From CAITJF01 sp032654645 (GTDB lineage Bacteria; Pseudomonadota; Gammaproteobacteria; Burkholderiales; Gallionellaceae), in assembly GCA_032654645.1 (NCBI GenBank), contig JAULAW010000015.1, forward strand, positions 62,001 through 126,000: 64,000 nt of DNA. Reading direction: 5' to 3'. The notes under the pieces are model-generated. The model was given only the letters and a program-made list of their open reading frames with translations, searched no databases and was not told where the DNA came from. A program made the position numbers and the translations under genes. Positions 17,054 through 24,373 of this stretch are shown here, in pieces (the first letter of the stretch is position 1; each line of letters opens with the position of its first letter).

Positions 17054-17500
17054 TCACTCCTGCCAACTTTTTGTCAGCACGATCAATTGATCGGCCCGCG
17101 CACCAGGCACTGCGTCAAAATTAATACGCTGGTCTAGCGTGACCAGCCGTCCGCCATGCCGCATGGCCAAAGCCAACAAATAAGCATCCGTCACCTGCCG
17201 GTGCCCCAGCATCCGCCGCCACTCCACCACCCCATTTTCCAACAGACTGACATCGGCAGGCCAAAACAGGTGGTCGGCACTTGCCGAAGCTTCCGCCAAT
17301 CGTTCGGCGACTTGGCTGGCAGGCAACGCAGCGGGGTAGTTAGGCTGCGACATGATACGTATGCAGCCATTCTGGGTAATTGGACATGATGCCCAGCCAT
17401 GCCGAATCTCGCTTTCCAACCAGGACACCGCCAATTCATGGTGGATGTGCCCCGCATCAAGCAATGCGATCAGAACATTCACATCCAGCAAGGCGCGCAT
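17054..17500 (-). CDS. vapC: VapC-family PIN-domain toxin
   Basis: 148 aa. MRALLDVNVLIALLDAGHIHHE begins the PIN domain; WASCPITQNGCIRIMS, RQVTDAYLLALAMRHGGRLVTLDQRI carry the remaining acidic-site segments. The TDAYLLALA block is typical of the VapC subgroup paired with ribbon-helix-helix VapB proteins. Predicted RNase toxin. Its start overlaps the antitoxin stop by one base (TGATG). Confidence 0.9.
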   Translation of the reverse strand: MRALLDVNVLIALLDAGHIHHELAVSWLESEIRHGWASCPITQNGCIRIMSQPNYPAALPASQVAERLAEASASADHLFWPADVSLLENGVVEWRRMLGHRQVTDAYLLALAMRHGGRLVTLDQRINFDAVPGARADQLIVLTKSWQE

Positions 17501-17739
17501 CAGACTCCCTCTTGGTCGCGCAACTGATCAACTTTATCGTCGGTGACTATCGCCCCACGTGCCGGGAACGGCCTGAATCCGCCAACTTTCCGGGGCTCAA
17601 GCCGATTTTGCGCCCCCCCTCCAGCCAGAGCATTTCTCAACAATTTTGAAACGATCTGCCCGGCGGAAACATGCTGCAATCGCGCCAACTCCTTGGCCGC
17701 TGCCAAAACATCGTCTTCAATATCAATCGTGGTACGCAT
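17500..17739 (-). CDS. vapB: Ribbon-helix-helix VapB-type antitoxin
   Basis: 79 aa from ATG 17739 (MRTTIDIEDDVLAAAKELARLQHVSAGQIVSKLLRNAL), a ribbon-helix-helix DNA-binding domain, with an AGGAG Shine-Dalgarno. The C terminus (GGFRPFPARGAIVTDDKVDQLRDQEG) should cap the toxin active site. A 32-bp imperfect palindrome lies immediately upstream. Confidence 0.88.
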   Translation of the reverse strand: MRTTIDIEDDVLAAAKELARLQHVSAGQIVSKLLRNALAGGGAQNRLEPRKVGGFRPFPARGAIVTDDKVDQLRDQEGV

Positions 17740-17760
17740 GGGGTTCTCCTGATGAATAAA

Positions 17761-17792
17761 GTGCATCATGATGCTACCGCATCGTGATGCAC
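17761..17792 (-). promoter_or_regulatory. 32-bp palindromic operator of vapBC
   Basis: GTGCATCATGATGC-TACC-GCATCGTGATGCAC has two 14-base arms that match at 13 positions around a 4-base centre, 22 bases upstream of the antitoxin start. Such palindromes are the usual binding site of VapBC complexes. A TTGACT (17800-17795) lies just upstream as a possible -35. Confidence 0.65.
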
Positions 17793-17875
17793 AAAGTCAA
17801 ACAAGCTTTACCATTCCCCACGGTAAATTTGTTCTCCCTCTGAAATCAAGTCAAGCTGCGGCGGGTTGAATTATT

Positions 17876-18111
17876 TGTCATGCGTAAATAGTCGAAGACC
17901 AAACGGGTATTTCGGTTCAACTGTTGCATCTTCAGGGCGACGCTGGAATTGCCATCGGAAATGAACTGAATGATACCGACGGCGAAGCGGCGTATCTGCT
18001 CCCTTCTCCCTCCGGGAGAAGGGCTGGGGATGAGGGGCTGCTCTCGGGTGATTCGTTTCCAACTGAGGATTTTATGTTTATTTGTAACCATTTAACGGAG
18101 CGCACTGCTAG
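17876..18111 (+). repeat. Repeat-rich spacer with IS630-like end
   Basis: No gene is visible between 17793 and 18091. 18000-18034 holds the dispersed CTTCTCCCTCCGGGAGAAGG hairpin repeat, related to the one at 24040-24080. TTCCAACTGAGGATTTTATG at 18058-18077 resembles the right edge of the element at 23957-24136. TTAACGGAGCGCACTGCTAG at 18092-18111 matches the IS630 right end (14323-14342) at 17 of 20 positions, so it is probably a solo IS630-type terminus. Confidence 0.5.
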
Positions 18112-18436
18112 ATGGTGTCGGGCTCCTGCATCCACGCAGGGATGTCGCGTTGGCCGTGCAGCACGCGCCAGACACAATGTGTTCCGGACGCTCGACATAA
18201 AACACAAGGTGGGAATAGTGTGCCAGCGGCAAGAAACGCAGGCCCGGCAGGTTCAGCTCGTGGGCGTAGCGTGGCGATCCGATTGCCGGATGGCGACCGA
18301 TATGCGCATAAGCCTGCTCCAAGGCGTCAATGAAGCCGAACGCAGCTTGTTCTGCACTTTCGCTGAGATAGTAGGCAATAGCGTCATCGATGTCCCGGTT
18401 GGCCTGTTCACGCGGAACGACTGGCTTGGCCGTCAC
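18092..18436 (-). pseudogene. parE: ParE-family toxin with C-terminal frameshift
   Basis: MTAKPVVPREQANRDIDDAIAYYLSESAEQAAFGFIDALEQAYAHIGRHPAIGSPRYAHELNLPGLR is a clear ParE/RelE-superfamily toxin (gyrase-targeting in ParE). After HLVFYVERPEHIV the frame goes to SGACCTANATSL; in the next frame the DNA reads WRVLHGQRDIPAWMQEPDTI then TAG at 18109-18111, the expected ParE tail. One inserted C near 18170 explains this. The toxin is therefore probably inactive, or has an altered tail. It overlaps parD by 4 bases. Confidence 0.82.
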
Positions 18437-18684
18437 CCGCGAAAGCCAACCTTGGCTGCCTTGCGCACCCGATCACGCAACCCATCAAAGTAGGCCGGAT
18501 CGGCAGGGGCTGCTGGTGCAGACGCAACGCCCGCGAGCAGAAGCCCTCGCAGTTGCAGGCGACCCTGATCCTTGCGGATCAGTTCGCGCACATACTCGCT
18601 GCTCGTGCCGTAGCAGCCTTGATTGACCTGCTCATCCACGAATGACTTGAGCGTGTCGGGCAGGGATATGTTCATTGTGCTCAT
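18433..18684 (-). CDS. parD: ParD-family antitoxin
   Basis: 83 aa. MSTMNISLPDTLKSFVDEQVNQGCYGTSSEYVRELIRKDQGR is the ribbon-helix-helix of ParD antitoxins; the C-terminal part (DPAYFDGLRDRVRKAAK) wraps the toxin. Operon with the frameshifted parE, 4-base overlap. Four 10-bp direct repeats lie immediately upstream. Confidence 0.9.
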   Translation of the reverse strand: MSTMNISLPDTLKSFVDEQVNQGCYGTSSEYVRELIRKDQGRLQLRGLLLAGVASAPAAPADPAYFDGLRDRVRKAAKVGFRG

Positions 18685-18700
18685 GGCACAAGATTAATCT

Positions 18701-18740
18701 GTTTGGCAATATTTGGCAATATTTGGCAATATTTGGCAAG
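18701..18740. repeat. Four phased 10-bp direct repeats upstream of parD
   Basis: RTTTGGCAAT is repeated four times head to tail with 10-bp periodicity, i.e. once per helical turn (the last unit ends AAG). A second pair, TTGAGCATTGTCC, follows at 18742-18768, and GGGGTTTGAGTCTGA occurs twice within 18770-18821. The 10-bp array is 17-56 bases from the parD start and could be an antitoxin-binding array. Confidence 0.6.
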
Positions 18741-18866
18741 ATTGAGCATTGTCCATTGAGCATTGTCCAATGGGGTTTGAGTCTGAGCGTGGGGGCGTGA
18801 GTCCAACGGGGTTTGAGTCTGAACAGGTCGCCGTGATCGGTCATTATGCGAGGCATGGTGATCAAT

Positions 18867-19022
18867 ATGAGCGACGAACAACTGCACACCCTAGCCGATT
18901 TGCAGGCCTTTTTAACCGGAACCGTGGCGATGGATTTCACGGTGACCGCAGACCAGCGGTACGAATTCATCGCGCGCACCGTGCGGCGCTTCGGCTACCT
19001 TGCAAGCCGCAACTTCGACTGA
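18867..19022 (+). pseudogene. N-terminal fragment of an integrase-type transposase
   Basis: 51 codons: MSDEQLHTLADLQAFLTGTVAMDFTVTADQ and YEFIARTVRRFGYL resemble the N terminus of a common integrase-core transposase family, which should continue for over 300 residues. Here it diverges at ASRNFD and stops. 19023-19228 has no recognisable gene. Confidence 0.55.
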
Positions 19023-19228
19023 AGTCACTGGGGCACTAAAAAAGATATTCACTCCCTCAGCAGTTAGCCGCGATGTTGCATAAATTTCCCGCACAGCATT
19101 TTCCTCGGTGGCGTTACAAATTATTTGATTTCCAGGCGACAGCCCCCCAACCCCCACTGGCGGGGTGAAGCGTGAAGTAGTTATGGGAAGGGGTGTGTGG
19201 CACCGTCTCGTGGGCCAGACGTGCCAGA

Positions 19229-20674
19229 TCATGGAGAAGCCAGCATGGATCGCATCCTGCTGTTGTGTGGATAGAGACGCTGACAGACCGTTGCCAGCAG
19301 CGCTTTGACCGGGCAAGCACTGGGCAGATGCAGCAGCACCCGGTCTTTGTACTGTTTGACCCGCACGGCGATCTTGAACAGCGAGAGGATGATCGTCTTG
19401 GGCTGAGCTGAAGCCAGTGCGGTACCTTGCAGGCCCAACTGGCGCAATTGCTGGTGCAACACATAAGCACCCGCCGTCAGCAGCAGACGGCCAAAGTTGG
19501 CGAGGAAAGACTGAGCCGAAGTCCGGTCGGCTTTCAGGTCGCACTTCACTTGCTTGATCCAATTCTCCGCCTGTCCGCGCGCGCAATAGTCCTGCTGGTA
19601 AAGCGTACGGGGTGAAGGGCCGCGCATCGAAGTCACCACGAAACGTTCGTTGTCCTTGCCCGGCACTTCACCGCCGCCAGGCAGGACTTCGGCTTTGAGC
19701 ACCACGCGAAAGGCTTGCGGCCAGGACTTGGCCGCATATTCGAATTCACCGAACAAGCGCACCGCAGCCACGGCGGATCCCAAGCCTTGAGCGGCCAAAG
19801 ACCGGCGCATGGCAAGATGCCCGCGCGCATTCTTCATCAACCCCTCGGCCTTACGCGACAAGACGGCGTTACCGCCCAAGCCAAAGATGAAATCCGCATT
19901 GGCATCGGCCGCGATCAACCCCATCAACTCGGGGTTGGCGAAGTGCCCGTCCCCACGCAGCACGATGTGAGTATGCGGCCAATGTTGCCGCAACAAGCGC
20001 AGCACGCGCTTCATGATCGTGGCGTTTTCCGCCCCTGTCGGGCGCTTGCCGGGACGCAGGACGGCGGTCACCAAGGCACCCGTGCCGGCCTCGAATACCA
20101 GCAAGGGCAGGTAGCAATAATGGCCGTAATGGTGGTTGTAAAAAGACAGCGCCTGTTGACCGTAGGTGGCATCGTCGGTGTGGTCGAGATCGAGGGTGAT
20201 GCTGGCTGGGGCGCTGCTGTAACCGGCGATGAATTGCAGCACCAAAGCACGGGCCATGCGGTAGATATCCCAGCGGCTTAAAGCCCCTTCGAACCGGGAG
20301 TGCGTCGCGCCACAAGCCAGCAGGTTGCCGGTATCCAGCGGCGCGCGTTCCGCTGCCAGCTTGAACAGCGGGTCACGACGCAGCGTATTGGAATCATTGC
20401 CATCCTCATAGCCAGAGGCGATCTGAAATACGCGCTGCGTCAGCAAGTCTCGCAGGGTGTGCTTGATGTAGCTGGTGTGGCGGGAATCAGAAATGGCTGC
20501 GGTCAGACGATCAATCAGGCCAATACGGCGATCCACGGCGGAAAGCAGTAATGCACCCAGGTCAGAGGATATCTCGCCTCCGGCGAAGTCGGCGCGAATC
20601 GTGTAGCCAGCAGCGGGAGGAAATCGGAGTTGTTCTGGGGTAAAATCGGCAGCAGGGCGAGTACAAGTAGGCAT
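19229..20674 (-). CDS. IS1380-family transposase
   Basis: 481 aa, apparently full length. GEISSDLGALLLSAVDRRIGLIDRLTAAISDSRH at the N terminus, ITLDLDHTDDATYG (first catalytic Asp), IVLRGDGHFANPELM (second Asp) and the ENWIKQVKCDLKADRTSAQSF region with the catalytic Glu are typical of IS1380/Tnp_DDE_1. It is the only complete-looking transposase in the island. I could not place the terminal inverted repeats; the upstream side is AT-rich (20680-20715). Confidence 0.92.
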   Translation of the reverse strand: MPTCTRPAADFTPEQLRFPPAAGYTIRADFAGGEISSDLGALLLSAVDRRIGLIDRLTAAISDSRHTSYIKHTLRDLLTQRVFQIASGYEDGNDSNTLRRDPLFKLAAERAPLDTGNLLACGATHSRFEGALSRWDIYRMARALVLQFIAGYSSAPASITLDLDHTDDATYGQQALSFYNHHYGHYCYLPLLVFEAGTGALVTAVLRPGKRPTGAENATIMKRVLRLLRQHWPHTHIVLRGDGHFANPELMGLIAADANADFIFGLGGNAVLSRKAEGLMKNARGHLAMRRSLAAQGLGSAVAAVRLFGEFEYAAKSWPQAFRVVLKAEVLPGGGEVPGKDNERFVVTSMRGPSPRTLYQQDYCARGQAENWIKQVKCDLKADRTSAQSFLANFGRLLLTAGAYVLHQQLRQLGLQGTALASAQPKTIILSLFKIAVRVKQYKDRVLLHLPSACPVKALLATVCQRLYPHNSRMRSMLASP

Positions 20675-20726
20675 TTTTTACGAATTTGTTTTTAGATAAC
20701 TCGAATTATATCAAATGGTTACTTTC

Positions 20727-21203
20727 TTATTCGCCCTGTTTATGCAAAATCCAGGTTAGCAACTCCCGCAACTTCGACAACACCGCCTTGCTGTCGATTA
20801 CTGCGGTATCCGGGCAATGTATGCCCTGCTGGTAAACACCGGCATGAGGCTCAATCCGGCGGACGCCTTGCTCATCCAGACGTTCTGCTCGTATGCCGTT
20901 CTCTTGGGCATTCTTGAGCAGGCGGTCAATCACGGGCAAATCCTGCTGAGAGGTGGCAACAATGACCTTGCCGGAGTGCTGATAGTTAATACCATACTCT
21001 GTCGCAAATGCTTTCATGCGGCGCGCGCCCTCCGCACAAACCTTGGCTTTCAAAGTGCTGCTGTCGTAGTAGATGCCGCTATGCAGCACGCCACTGTTGC
21101 CGCGCAAGGCGAACAAGGTTATCGCAGCCATATTCATCGCGATGTGCAACGGCAAACAGGCCCAGAACAACCAGCCGGGCATGTTCTTCACATAAGCCCG
21201 CAC
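20727..21203 (-). pseudogene. Chimeric ORF: GT2 C-terminal piece joined to L-2-hydroxyglutarate oxidase fragment
   Basis: Residues 1-41 (VKNMPGWLFWACLPLHIAMN...LRGNSGV) match the membrane-proximal C terminus of the GT2 genes in this window. The frame then switches to SGIYYDSSTLKAKVCAEGARRMKAFATEYGI and GKVIVATSQQDLP, EPHAGVYQQGIHCPDTAVID, a middle section of the FAD-dependent oxidase LhgO. It ends a few residues later. Both parts are fragments fused by rearrangement. Confidence 0.72.
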
Positions 21204-21236
21204 ACCGTATGTTTCGTTATGGTGTTATGGTTGACA

Positions 21237-21255
21237 TATTACGCGGCGCATAATA
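21237..21255 (+). promoter_or_regulatory. Palindrome upstream of higBA
   Basis: TATTACGCGGCGCATAATA is a 19-base imperfect palindrome (three mismatched pairs including the centre) ending 10 bases before the higB start, preceded by TTGACA at 21231-21236. It is a plausible HigA operator. Confidence 0.5.
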
Positions 21256-21265
21256 GCATTCGCCC

Positions 21266-21544
21266 ATGATTAAGTCGTTCAGGTGCGCCGATACCGAAAT
21301 GCTGTACCGCGATGTGCTGGTTCCGCGATTTCGTTCGATTGAACGACCGGCACGCCGCAAGCTGCTTTATCTCAACCGTGCGCGCACGTTGAATGATTTG
21401 AGGCAACCACCCGGCAACCGCCTGGAAGCGCTTAAGGATGATCGCAAGGGGCAGCACAGCATCCGCGTCAACGACCAATGGCGCATTTGCTTCAAGTGGT
21501 CAGGCGGCGATGTTTATGATGTTGAAATTGTGGGCTATCACTAA
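21266..21544 (+). CDS. higB: HigB-family toxin
   Basis: 92 aa. MIKSFRCADTEMLYRD, RKLLYLNRARTLNDLRQPPGNRLEALKDDRKGQHSIRVNDQWRICFKW and VEIVGYH follow the HigB/RelE mRNA-interferase fold closely. Toxin precedes antitoxin with an 11-base gap, the usual order for higBA. Confidence 0.93.
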   Translation: MIKSFRCADTEMLYRDVLVPRFRSIERPARRKLLYLNRARTLNDLRQPPGNRLEALKDDRKGQHSIRVNDQWRICFKWSGGDVYDVEIVGYH

Positions 21545-21555
21545 GGAATAAATCC

Positions 21556-21855
21556 ATGACTAAAAAATTACTTGACCCCATTTTCCCTGGTGAAATTTTG
21601 CTGGAAGAATTTATGAAACCGATGGGAATCAGCATCAATGCACTGTCACGGGATATCAACGTCCCGCCCAACCGCATCAGCGAGATTGTGAACGGCAAGC
21701 GTGCAATCACTGCAGATACCGCGTTGCGTCTGGGTAAGTATTTCAGTGTCTCCCCTGAAATCTGGTTAGACCTGCAAAGCGATTATGACATCCGCACGGC
21801 TCAGCGCACCGTCTGGCCACAAATCGAGCCGCAGATCCGCGCACATGCCGCATAA
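21556..21855 (+). CDS. higA: HigA-family antitoxin
   Basis: 99 aa. MTKKLLDPIFPGEILLEEFMKPMGISINALSRDINVPPNRISEIVNGKRAITADTALRLGKYFSVSPEIWLDLQSDYD is the XRE-type helix-turn-helix of HigA; AAGGA precedes the start. Predicted autorepressor and toxin neutraliser. Confidence 0.95.
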   Translation: MTKKLLDPIFPGEILLEEFMKPMGISINALSRDINVPPNRISEIVNGKRAITADTALRLGKYFSVSPEIWLDLQSDYDIRTAQRTVWPQIEPQIRAHAA

Positions 21856-21887
21856 ACCCGGATAATCCGTTAGACCGTTCGTTCACT

Positions 21888-21915
21888 GTAGGAGCCCGAT
21901 TTATCGGGCTCCTAC
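21888..21915. repeat. 13-bp perfect inverted repeat (possible higBA terminator)
   Basis: GTAGGAGCCCGAT and ATCGGGCTCCTAC pair perfectly around TT. It is 33 bases after higA. A half copy is at 10321-10336 beside the Phd gene, so it is a dispersed repeat as well as a possible terminator. Confidence 0.65.
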
Positions 21916-21954
21916 AACGGCGTTTCCCCTTAATCCCAAATAATCCATTAGGCC

Positions 21955-22078
21955 GTCATTCCGGCGAAGGCCGGGATCCAGTCATAAAAATGCACCGCGA
22001 AGCGGACAAAACCATGATGTTGTCCCACTTCCGTGGGAAATTATTGATCAGCTGGATTCCGGCCTTCGCCGGAATGAC
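21955..22078. repeat. Long inverted repeat of the GGCGAAGGCC type
   Basis: 27-base arms at 21955-21981 (GTCATTCCGGCGAAGGCC...) and 22052-22078 (...GGCCTTCGCCGGAATGAC) differ at one position and enclose 70 bases. Outside them AATCCATTAGG (21942-21952) and TAATGGATTATC (22111-22122) also pair loosely. This is a widespread proteobacterial intergenic repeat; 24433-24455 holds a diverged single arm. No gene lies in 21916-22186. Confidence 0.7.
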
Positions 22079-22186
22079 ACAATTTTAGCTAATGGACAAT
22101 CTGGGTTAATGGATTATCTGGGATAAAGCAGGCAAAACGCAGGGGTAGAGTTTACCGGCAACATGCCGAGAACAAGAGCGCCGCAA

Positions 22187-22373
22187 TTACCTGTACTCGC
22201 AACCTGACCGCCACCTTCCAAACACCCGCTTATCCAGCACCCGCCAGATCTGCCCGACGGTCGCTACCCGGTTTTTCTGAATCTCCCGACGTTTGCGCCA
22301 CATCTTCGGCAAACCTAACAACGCATCGCGTTTCGCCCTGAGAATCACACGCCCCTTCACGCGCAGGACGAAT
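22187..22373 (-). pseudogene. GT2 glycosyltransferase, C-terminal fragment
   Basis: Reading from 22373, FVLRVKGRVILRAKRDALLGLPKMWRKRREIQKNRVATVGQIWRVLDKRVFGR matches the last 50 residues of the GT2 at 31847-32836. At 22373 it joins a sequence shared with the AlbA_2 copies (ATATTGGTGG). The open frame extends to 22480 but that part is unrelated. Confidence 0.75.
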
Positions 22374-22570
22374 ATTGGTGGTTCCAGAAAACCAGAAAGG
22401 GGTTTGCCGATGTCCTCTGATATGAAAAAGGATTTGTCTTCCCTTAATGAATTATCCGGGTTCAATTTTGCAAAGCTCAATAATTGCAGGAAAGATCTGC
22501 GGCACGCTCAATTTTCTCAACGGAAGTGTCGAAACTAATGGCCCATTATTCAGCGCAATTTGCCCATATT
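22373..22570 (+). pseudogene. AlbA_2-type leader plus ABC-ATPase scrap
   Basis: 22373-22413 (ATATTGGTGG...GGGGTTTGCCGATG) is closely related to the leader before the three AlbA_2 fragments. After a short non-matching stretch, 22467-22570 in another frame reads IIAGKICGTLNFLNGSVETNGPLFSA, recalling the Wzt block IICGALSPTSGSIQTNGRI. I read this as a diverged fourth relative of the AlbA_2/wzt debris; the second half is tentative. Confidence 0.4.
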
Positions 22571-22635
22571 CTTTATAATGACATGGTGTGATTTTTTCGC
22601 CCCGTGCGGACTTTGGCCTAAGGAAAGGATGCCGT

Positions 22636-22857
22636 ATGACTACGACAGAAAAACTATATAAAGCGGTGCAAGACCTACCGGAGCCGGTAATCGCCGAGCT
22701 TCTGGATTTTGCAGAATTTTTGCGCTCAAAGACGCGTGACAAGTCTGCGAATTCTAGCGATAAATTGTTGGTTGACTTAATGGGCGGATTGGAAAATTCC
22801 GTCACTTTTGCGGGGGATTCTTTGGAAATCTCGCGTAAAATGAGATTGTGCGAATAA
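22636..22857 (+). CDS. DUF2281-type small protein, TA-associated
   Basis: 73 aa from ATG 22636 with AAGGAAAGG upstream. MTTTEKLYKAVQDLPEPVIAELLDFAEFLRSKT is the DUF2281 motif found in small antitoxin-like proteins next to toxin genes. It overlaps the HigB-type gene by 10 bases, giving a three-gene operon DUF2281-higB-higA fragment. Confidence 0.75.
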   Translation: MTTTEKLYKAVQDLPEPVIAELLDFAEFLRSKTRDKSANSSDKLLVDLMGGLENSVTFAGDSLEISRKMRLCE

Positions 22858-23138
22858 TTTCAAAAAGGCCATCAAGAGAGTTCTGGCAGCGTCATCCTGA
22901 ATCGAGGCCAATGCTAAATGAATGGTTTCGAAAGGCGAGCCAGGTCACGGCGATTTCTTTTCCGGCATTGCGTGAGACCTTTGGTTCGGCAGACTATGTG
23001 GATGGATTTACACTATTCGATGTGGGTGGAAACAGGTATCGCATTGCAACGGTCATTCATTATGACAAGCAACGGATGTATATTCGTCAAGTAATGACTC
23101 ATGCAGAGTATGACCGTAACGATTGGAGAAAAAAATGA
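22848..23138 (+). CDS. HigB-type mRNA interferase toxin
   Basis: 96 aa from a GTG at 22848. MRIISKRPSREFWQRHPESRPMLNEWFRKA, NRYRIATVIHYDKQRMYIRQVMTHAEYDRNDWRK is the HigB_toxin (RelE-like) family. It overlaps its neighbours on both sides (10 and 4 bases). A remnant of a relative (EYDDWNKLYRKGKG) is left at 27768-27812 and 30951-30996. Confidence 0.88.
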   Translation: MRIISKRPSREFWQRHPESRPMLNEWFRKASQVTAISFPALRETFGSADYVDGFTLFDVGGNRYRIATVIHYDKQRMYIRQVMTHAEYDRNDWRKK

Positions 23139-23368
23139 ACACTGTAATTGACTACCAGAGACTGCTTCCTGCTTGGCAAACCCTCCAATCAGTAGCGCCT
23201 ATCGCACACATTGAGTCTGAAACCGGCTACGTGCAAGCGACAGCTCTACTGAACAGCCTTCTTGATATTGTCCGCGACGATGCAAAGCACCCGCTTTATT
23301 CACTTGTCGCTGTCGTCGGTGATCTGATTGAGGCTTACGAGATTGACCACGAACCCATAGTTAACTGA
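23135..23368 (+). pseudogene. HigA-type antitoxin, truncated by hairpin element
   Basis: 77 aa from ATG 23135. MNTVIDYQRLLPAWQTLQSVAPIAHIESETGYVQATALLNSLLDIVRDDAKHPLYSLVAVVGDLIEAYEIDHEPI matches the N-terminal toxin-binding half of the intact HigA at 27813-28256, but the helix-turn-helix half is absent. The stop codon TGA (23366-23368) is created by the first bases of the hairpin element at 23367. The antitoxin may still bind the toxin but cannot bind DNA. Confidence 0.82.
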
Positions 23369-23425
23369 CGAAACTACTAGCAATTTGACTAGGTGTTAAA
23401 TGACGCCAGCCAAGTCGCTGGATAT
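23367..23425 (+). repeat. 59-bp hairpin element, copy 2
   Basis: Begins GACGAAACTACTAGC and ends AAGTCGCTGGATAT. GACTaGG pairs with CCaAGTC, compensating the CACT/AGTG of copy 1. Left flank TTAACT and right flank AGTATCC show no target duplication. It truncates a higA antitoxin gene. 23426-23519 has no gene. Confidence 0.78.
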
Positions 23426-23519
23426 AGTATCCCGCCCAAGCAATTCAAGATGGTGCAGGCATGGATTGAAATTCACAAATTGTTACAATGCATGAGTCTG
23501 CAACCCCACTCCCCAGAAT

Positions 23520-23867
23520 ATGTCAGACATCGCCATCCGCGTAAACAATCTCAGCAAGTGCTACCACATCTACGACACCCCGCGCGATCGGCTCAAGCAG
23601 TTCGTCATTCCAAAGCTGTGCCGGGTGATACCGCCGCTGCGCAGATTATTCTACACAACTGCACCCAGTCCTCATTCCTCAGTCCTTTCTATAAAGAATT
23701 CTGGGCGCTCAAAGACGTTTCCTTTGAAATCAAAAAAGGCGAAACCGTCGGCATCATCGGGCGCAACGTCTCGGGCAAATTCACACTGTTGCAAATCATC
23801 TGCGGCGCGCTCTCGCCCACCAGCGGTAGCATTCAAACCAATGGCCGGATCGTGGCGTGTGCAGGAT
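23520..23867 (+). pseudogene. wzt-like ABC-ATPase N-terminal fragment, copy 1
   Basis: MSDIAIRVNNLSKCYHIYDTPRDRLKQFVIPKLCRVIPPLRR begins a polysaccharide-export ATPase; after a frameshift near 23690 the next frame reads FWALKDVSFEIKKGETVGIIGRNVSGKFTLLQIICGALSPTSGSIQTNGRIVA and stops being Wzt-like at 23867. The Walker A is damaged twice (G to V and S to F). Two further copies are at 27143 and 30334. Confidence 0.85.
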
Positions 23868-23956
23868 ATTGGTGGATCAAAAAAACCAGCAAGGGGTTTG
23901 CTGATGCCCTTTGACAAATTGCTTCTTACAGGCGAATCCCAAACGCTGGAATTCAA

Positions 23957-24136
23957 CCTGAAAACCTCGGTTGAAAATAAACCGGCAGAGGGTAATCCCT
24001 CATCCCCAGCCCTTCCCCCCGATGGGGAAGGGAGCAAAGCCCCTCTCCCTCGGGGAGAGGGGTTGGGGAGAGGGAGAAGCTGCGCCCATATTGCTTCCCC
24101 TGTAAATTGCATGTTCTCAACTGAGGAATTTAGGTT
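23957..24136. repeat. MITE-like insertion with imperfect terminal inverted repeats
   Basis: Comparison with the two uninterrupted AlbA_2 copies shows an in-frame insert here. Its ends CCTGAAAACCTCGGTTGAAAA and (reverse complement of the right end) CCTAAATTCCTCAGTTGAGAA agree at about 15 of 21 positions. The interior has the dispersed CCCCTCTCCCTCGGGGAGAGG repeat. TTCAA precedes it and TTCAA follows it, a possible 5-base target duplication. Its first 40 bases recur as an exact inverted copy at 24374-24413. Confidence 0.65.
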
Positions 24137-24373
24137 CAAATCTGGTTTTGATAAAACCGCAGTTGAATCACTGGTAGCCTTCGCCAATGCGCAAGGTGGC
24201 ATGGTATTGGTTGGCGTGACAGACACAGGCTCGGTCTGTGGCGTGACACTGGGCAAAGAAATGCTGAACGAATGGCTGGGACGGATCAAATCCGCTACCA
24301 GTCCTGCGCTGATTCCGGATATGGTGTCTTTCACCGAACAAGGCAAAACCGTGGTGGTCATTCGTATGAGCGA

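Noticed and set aside
18701..18740. CRISPR or plasmid replication iterons
   Set aside because: Units are adjacent without spacers and there is no replication gene nearby.
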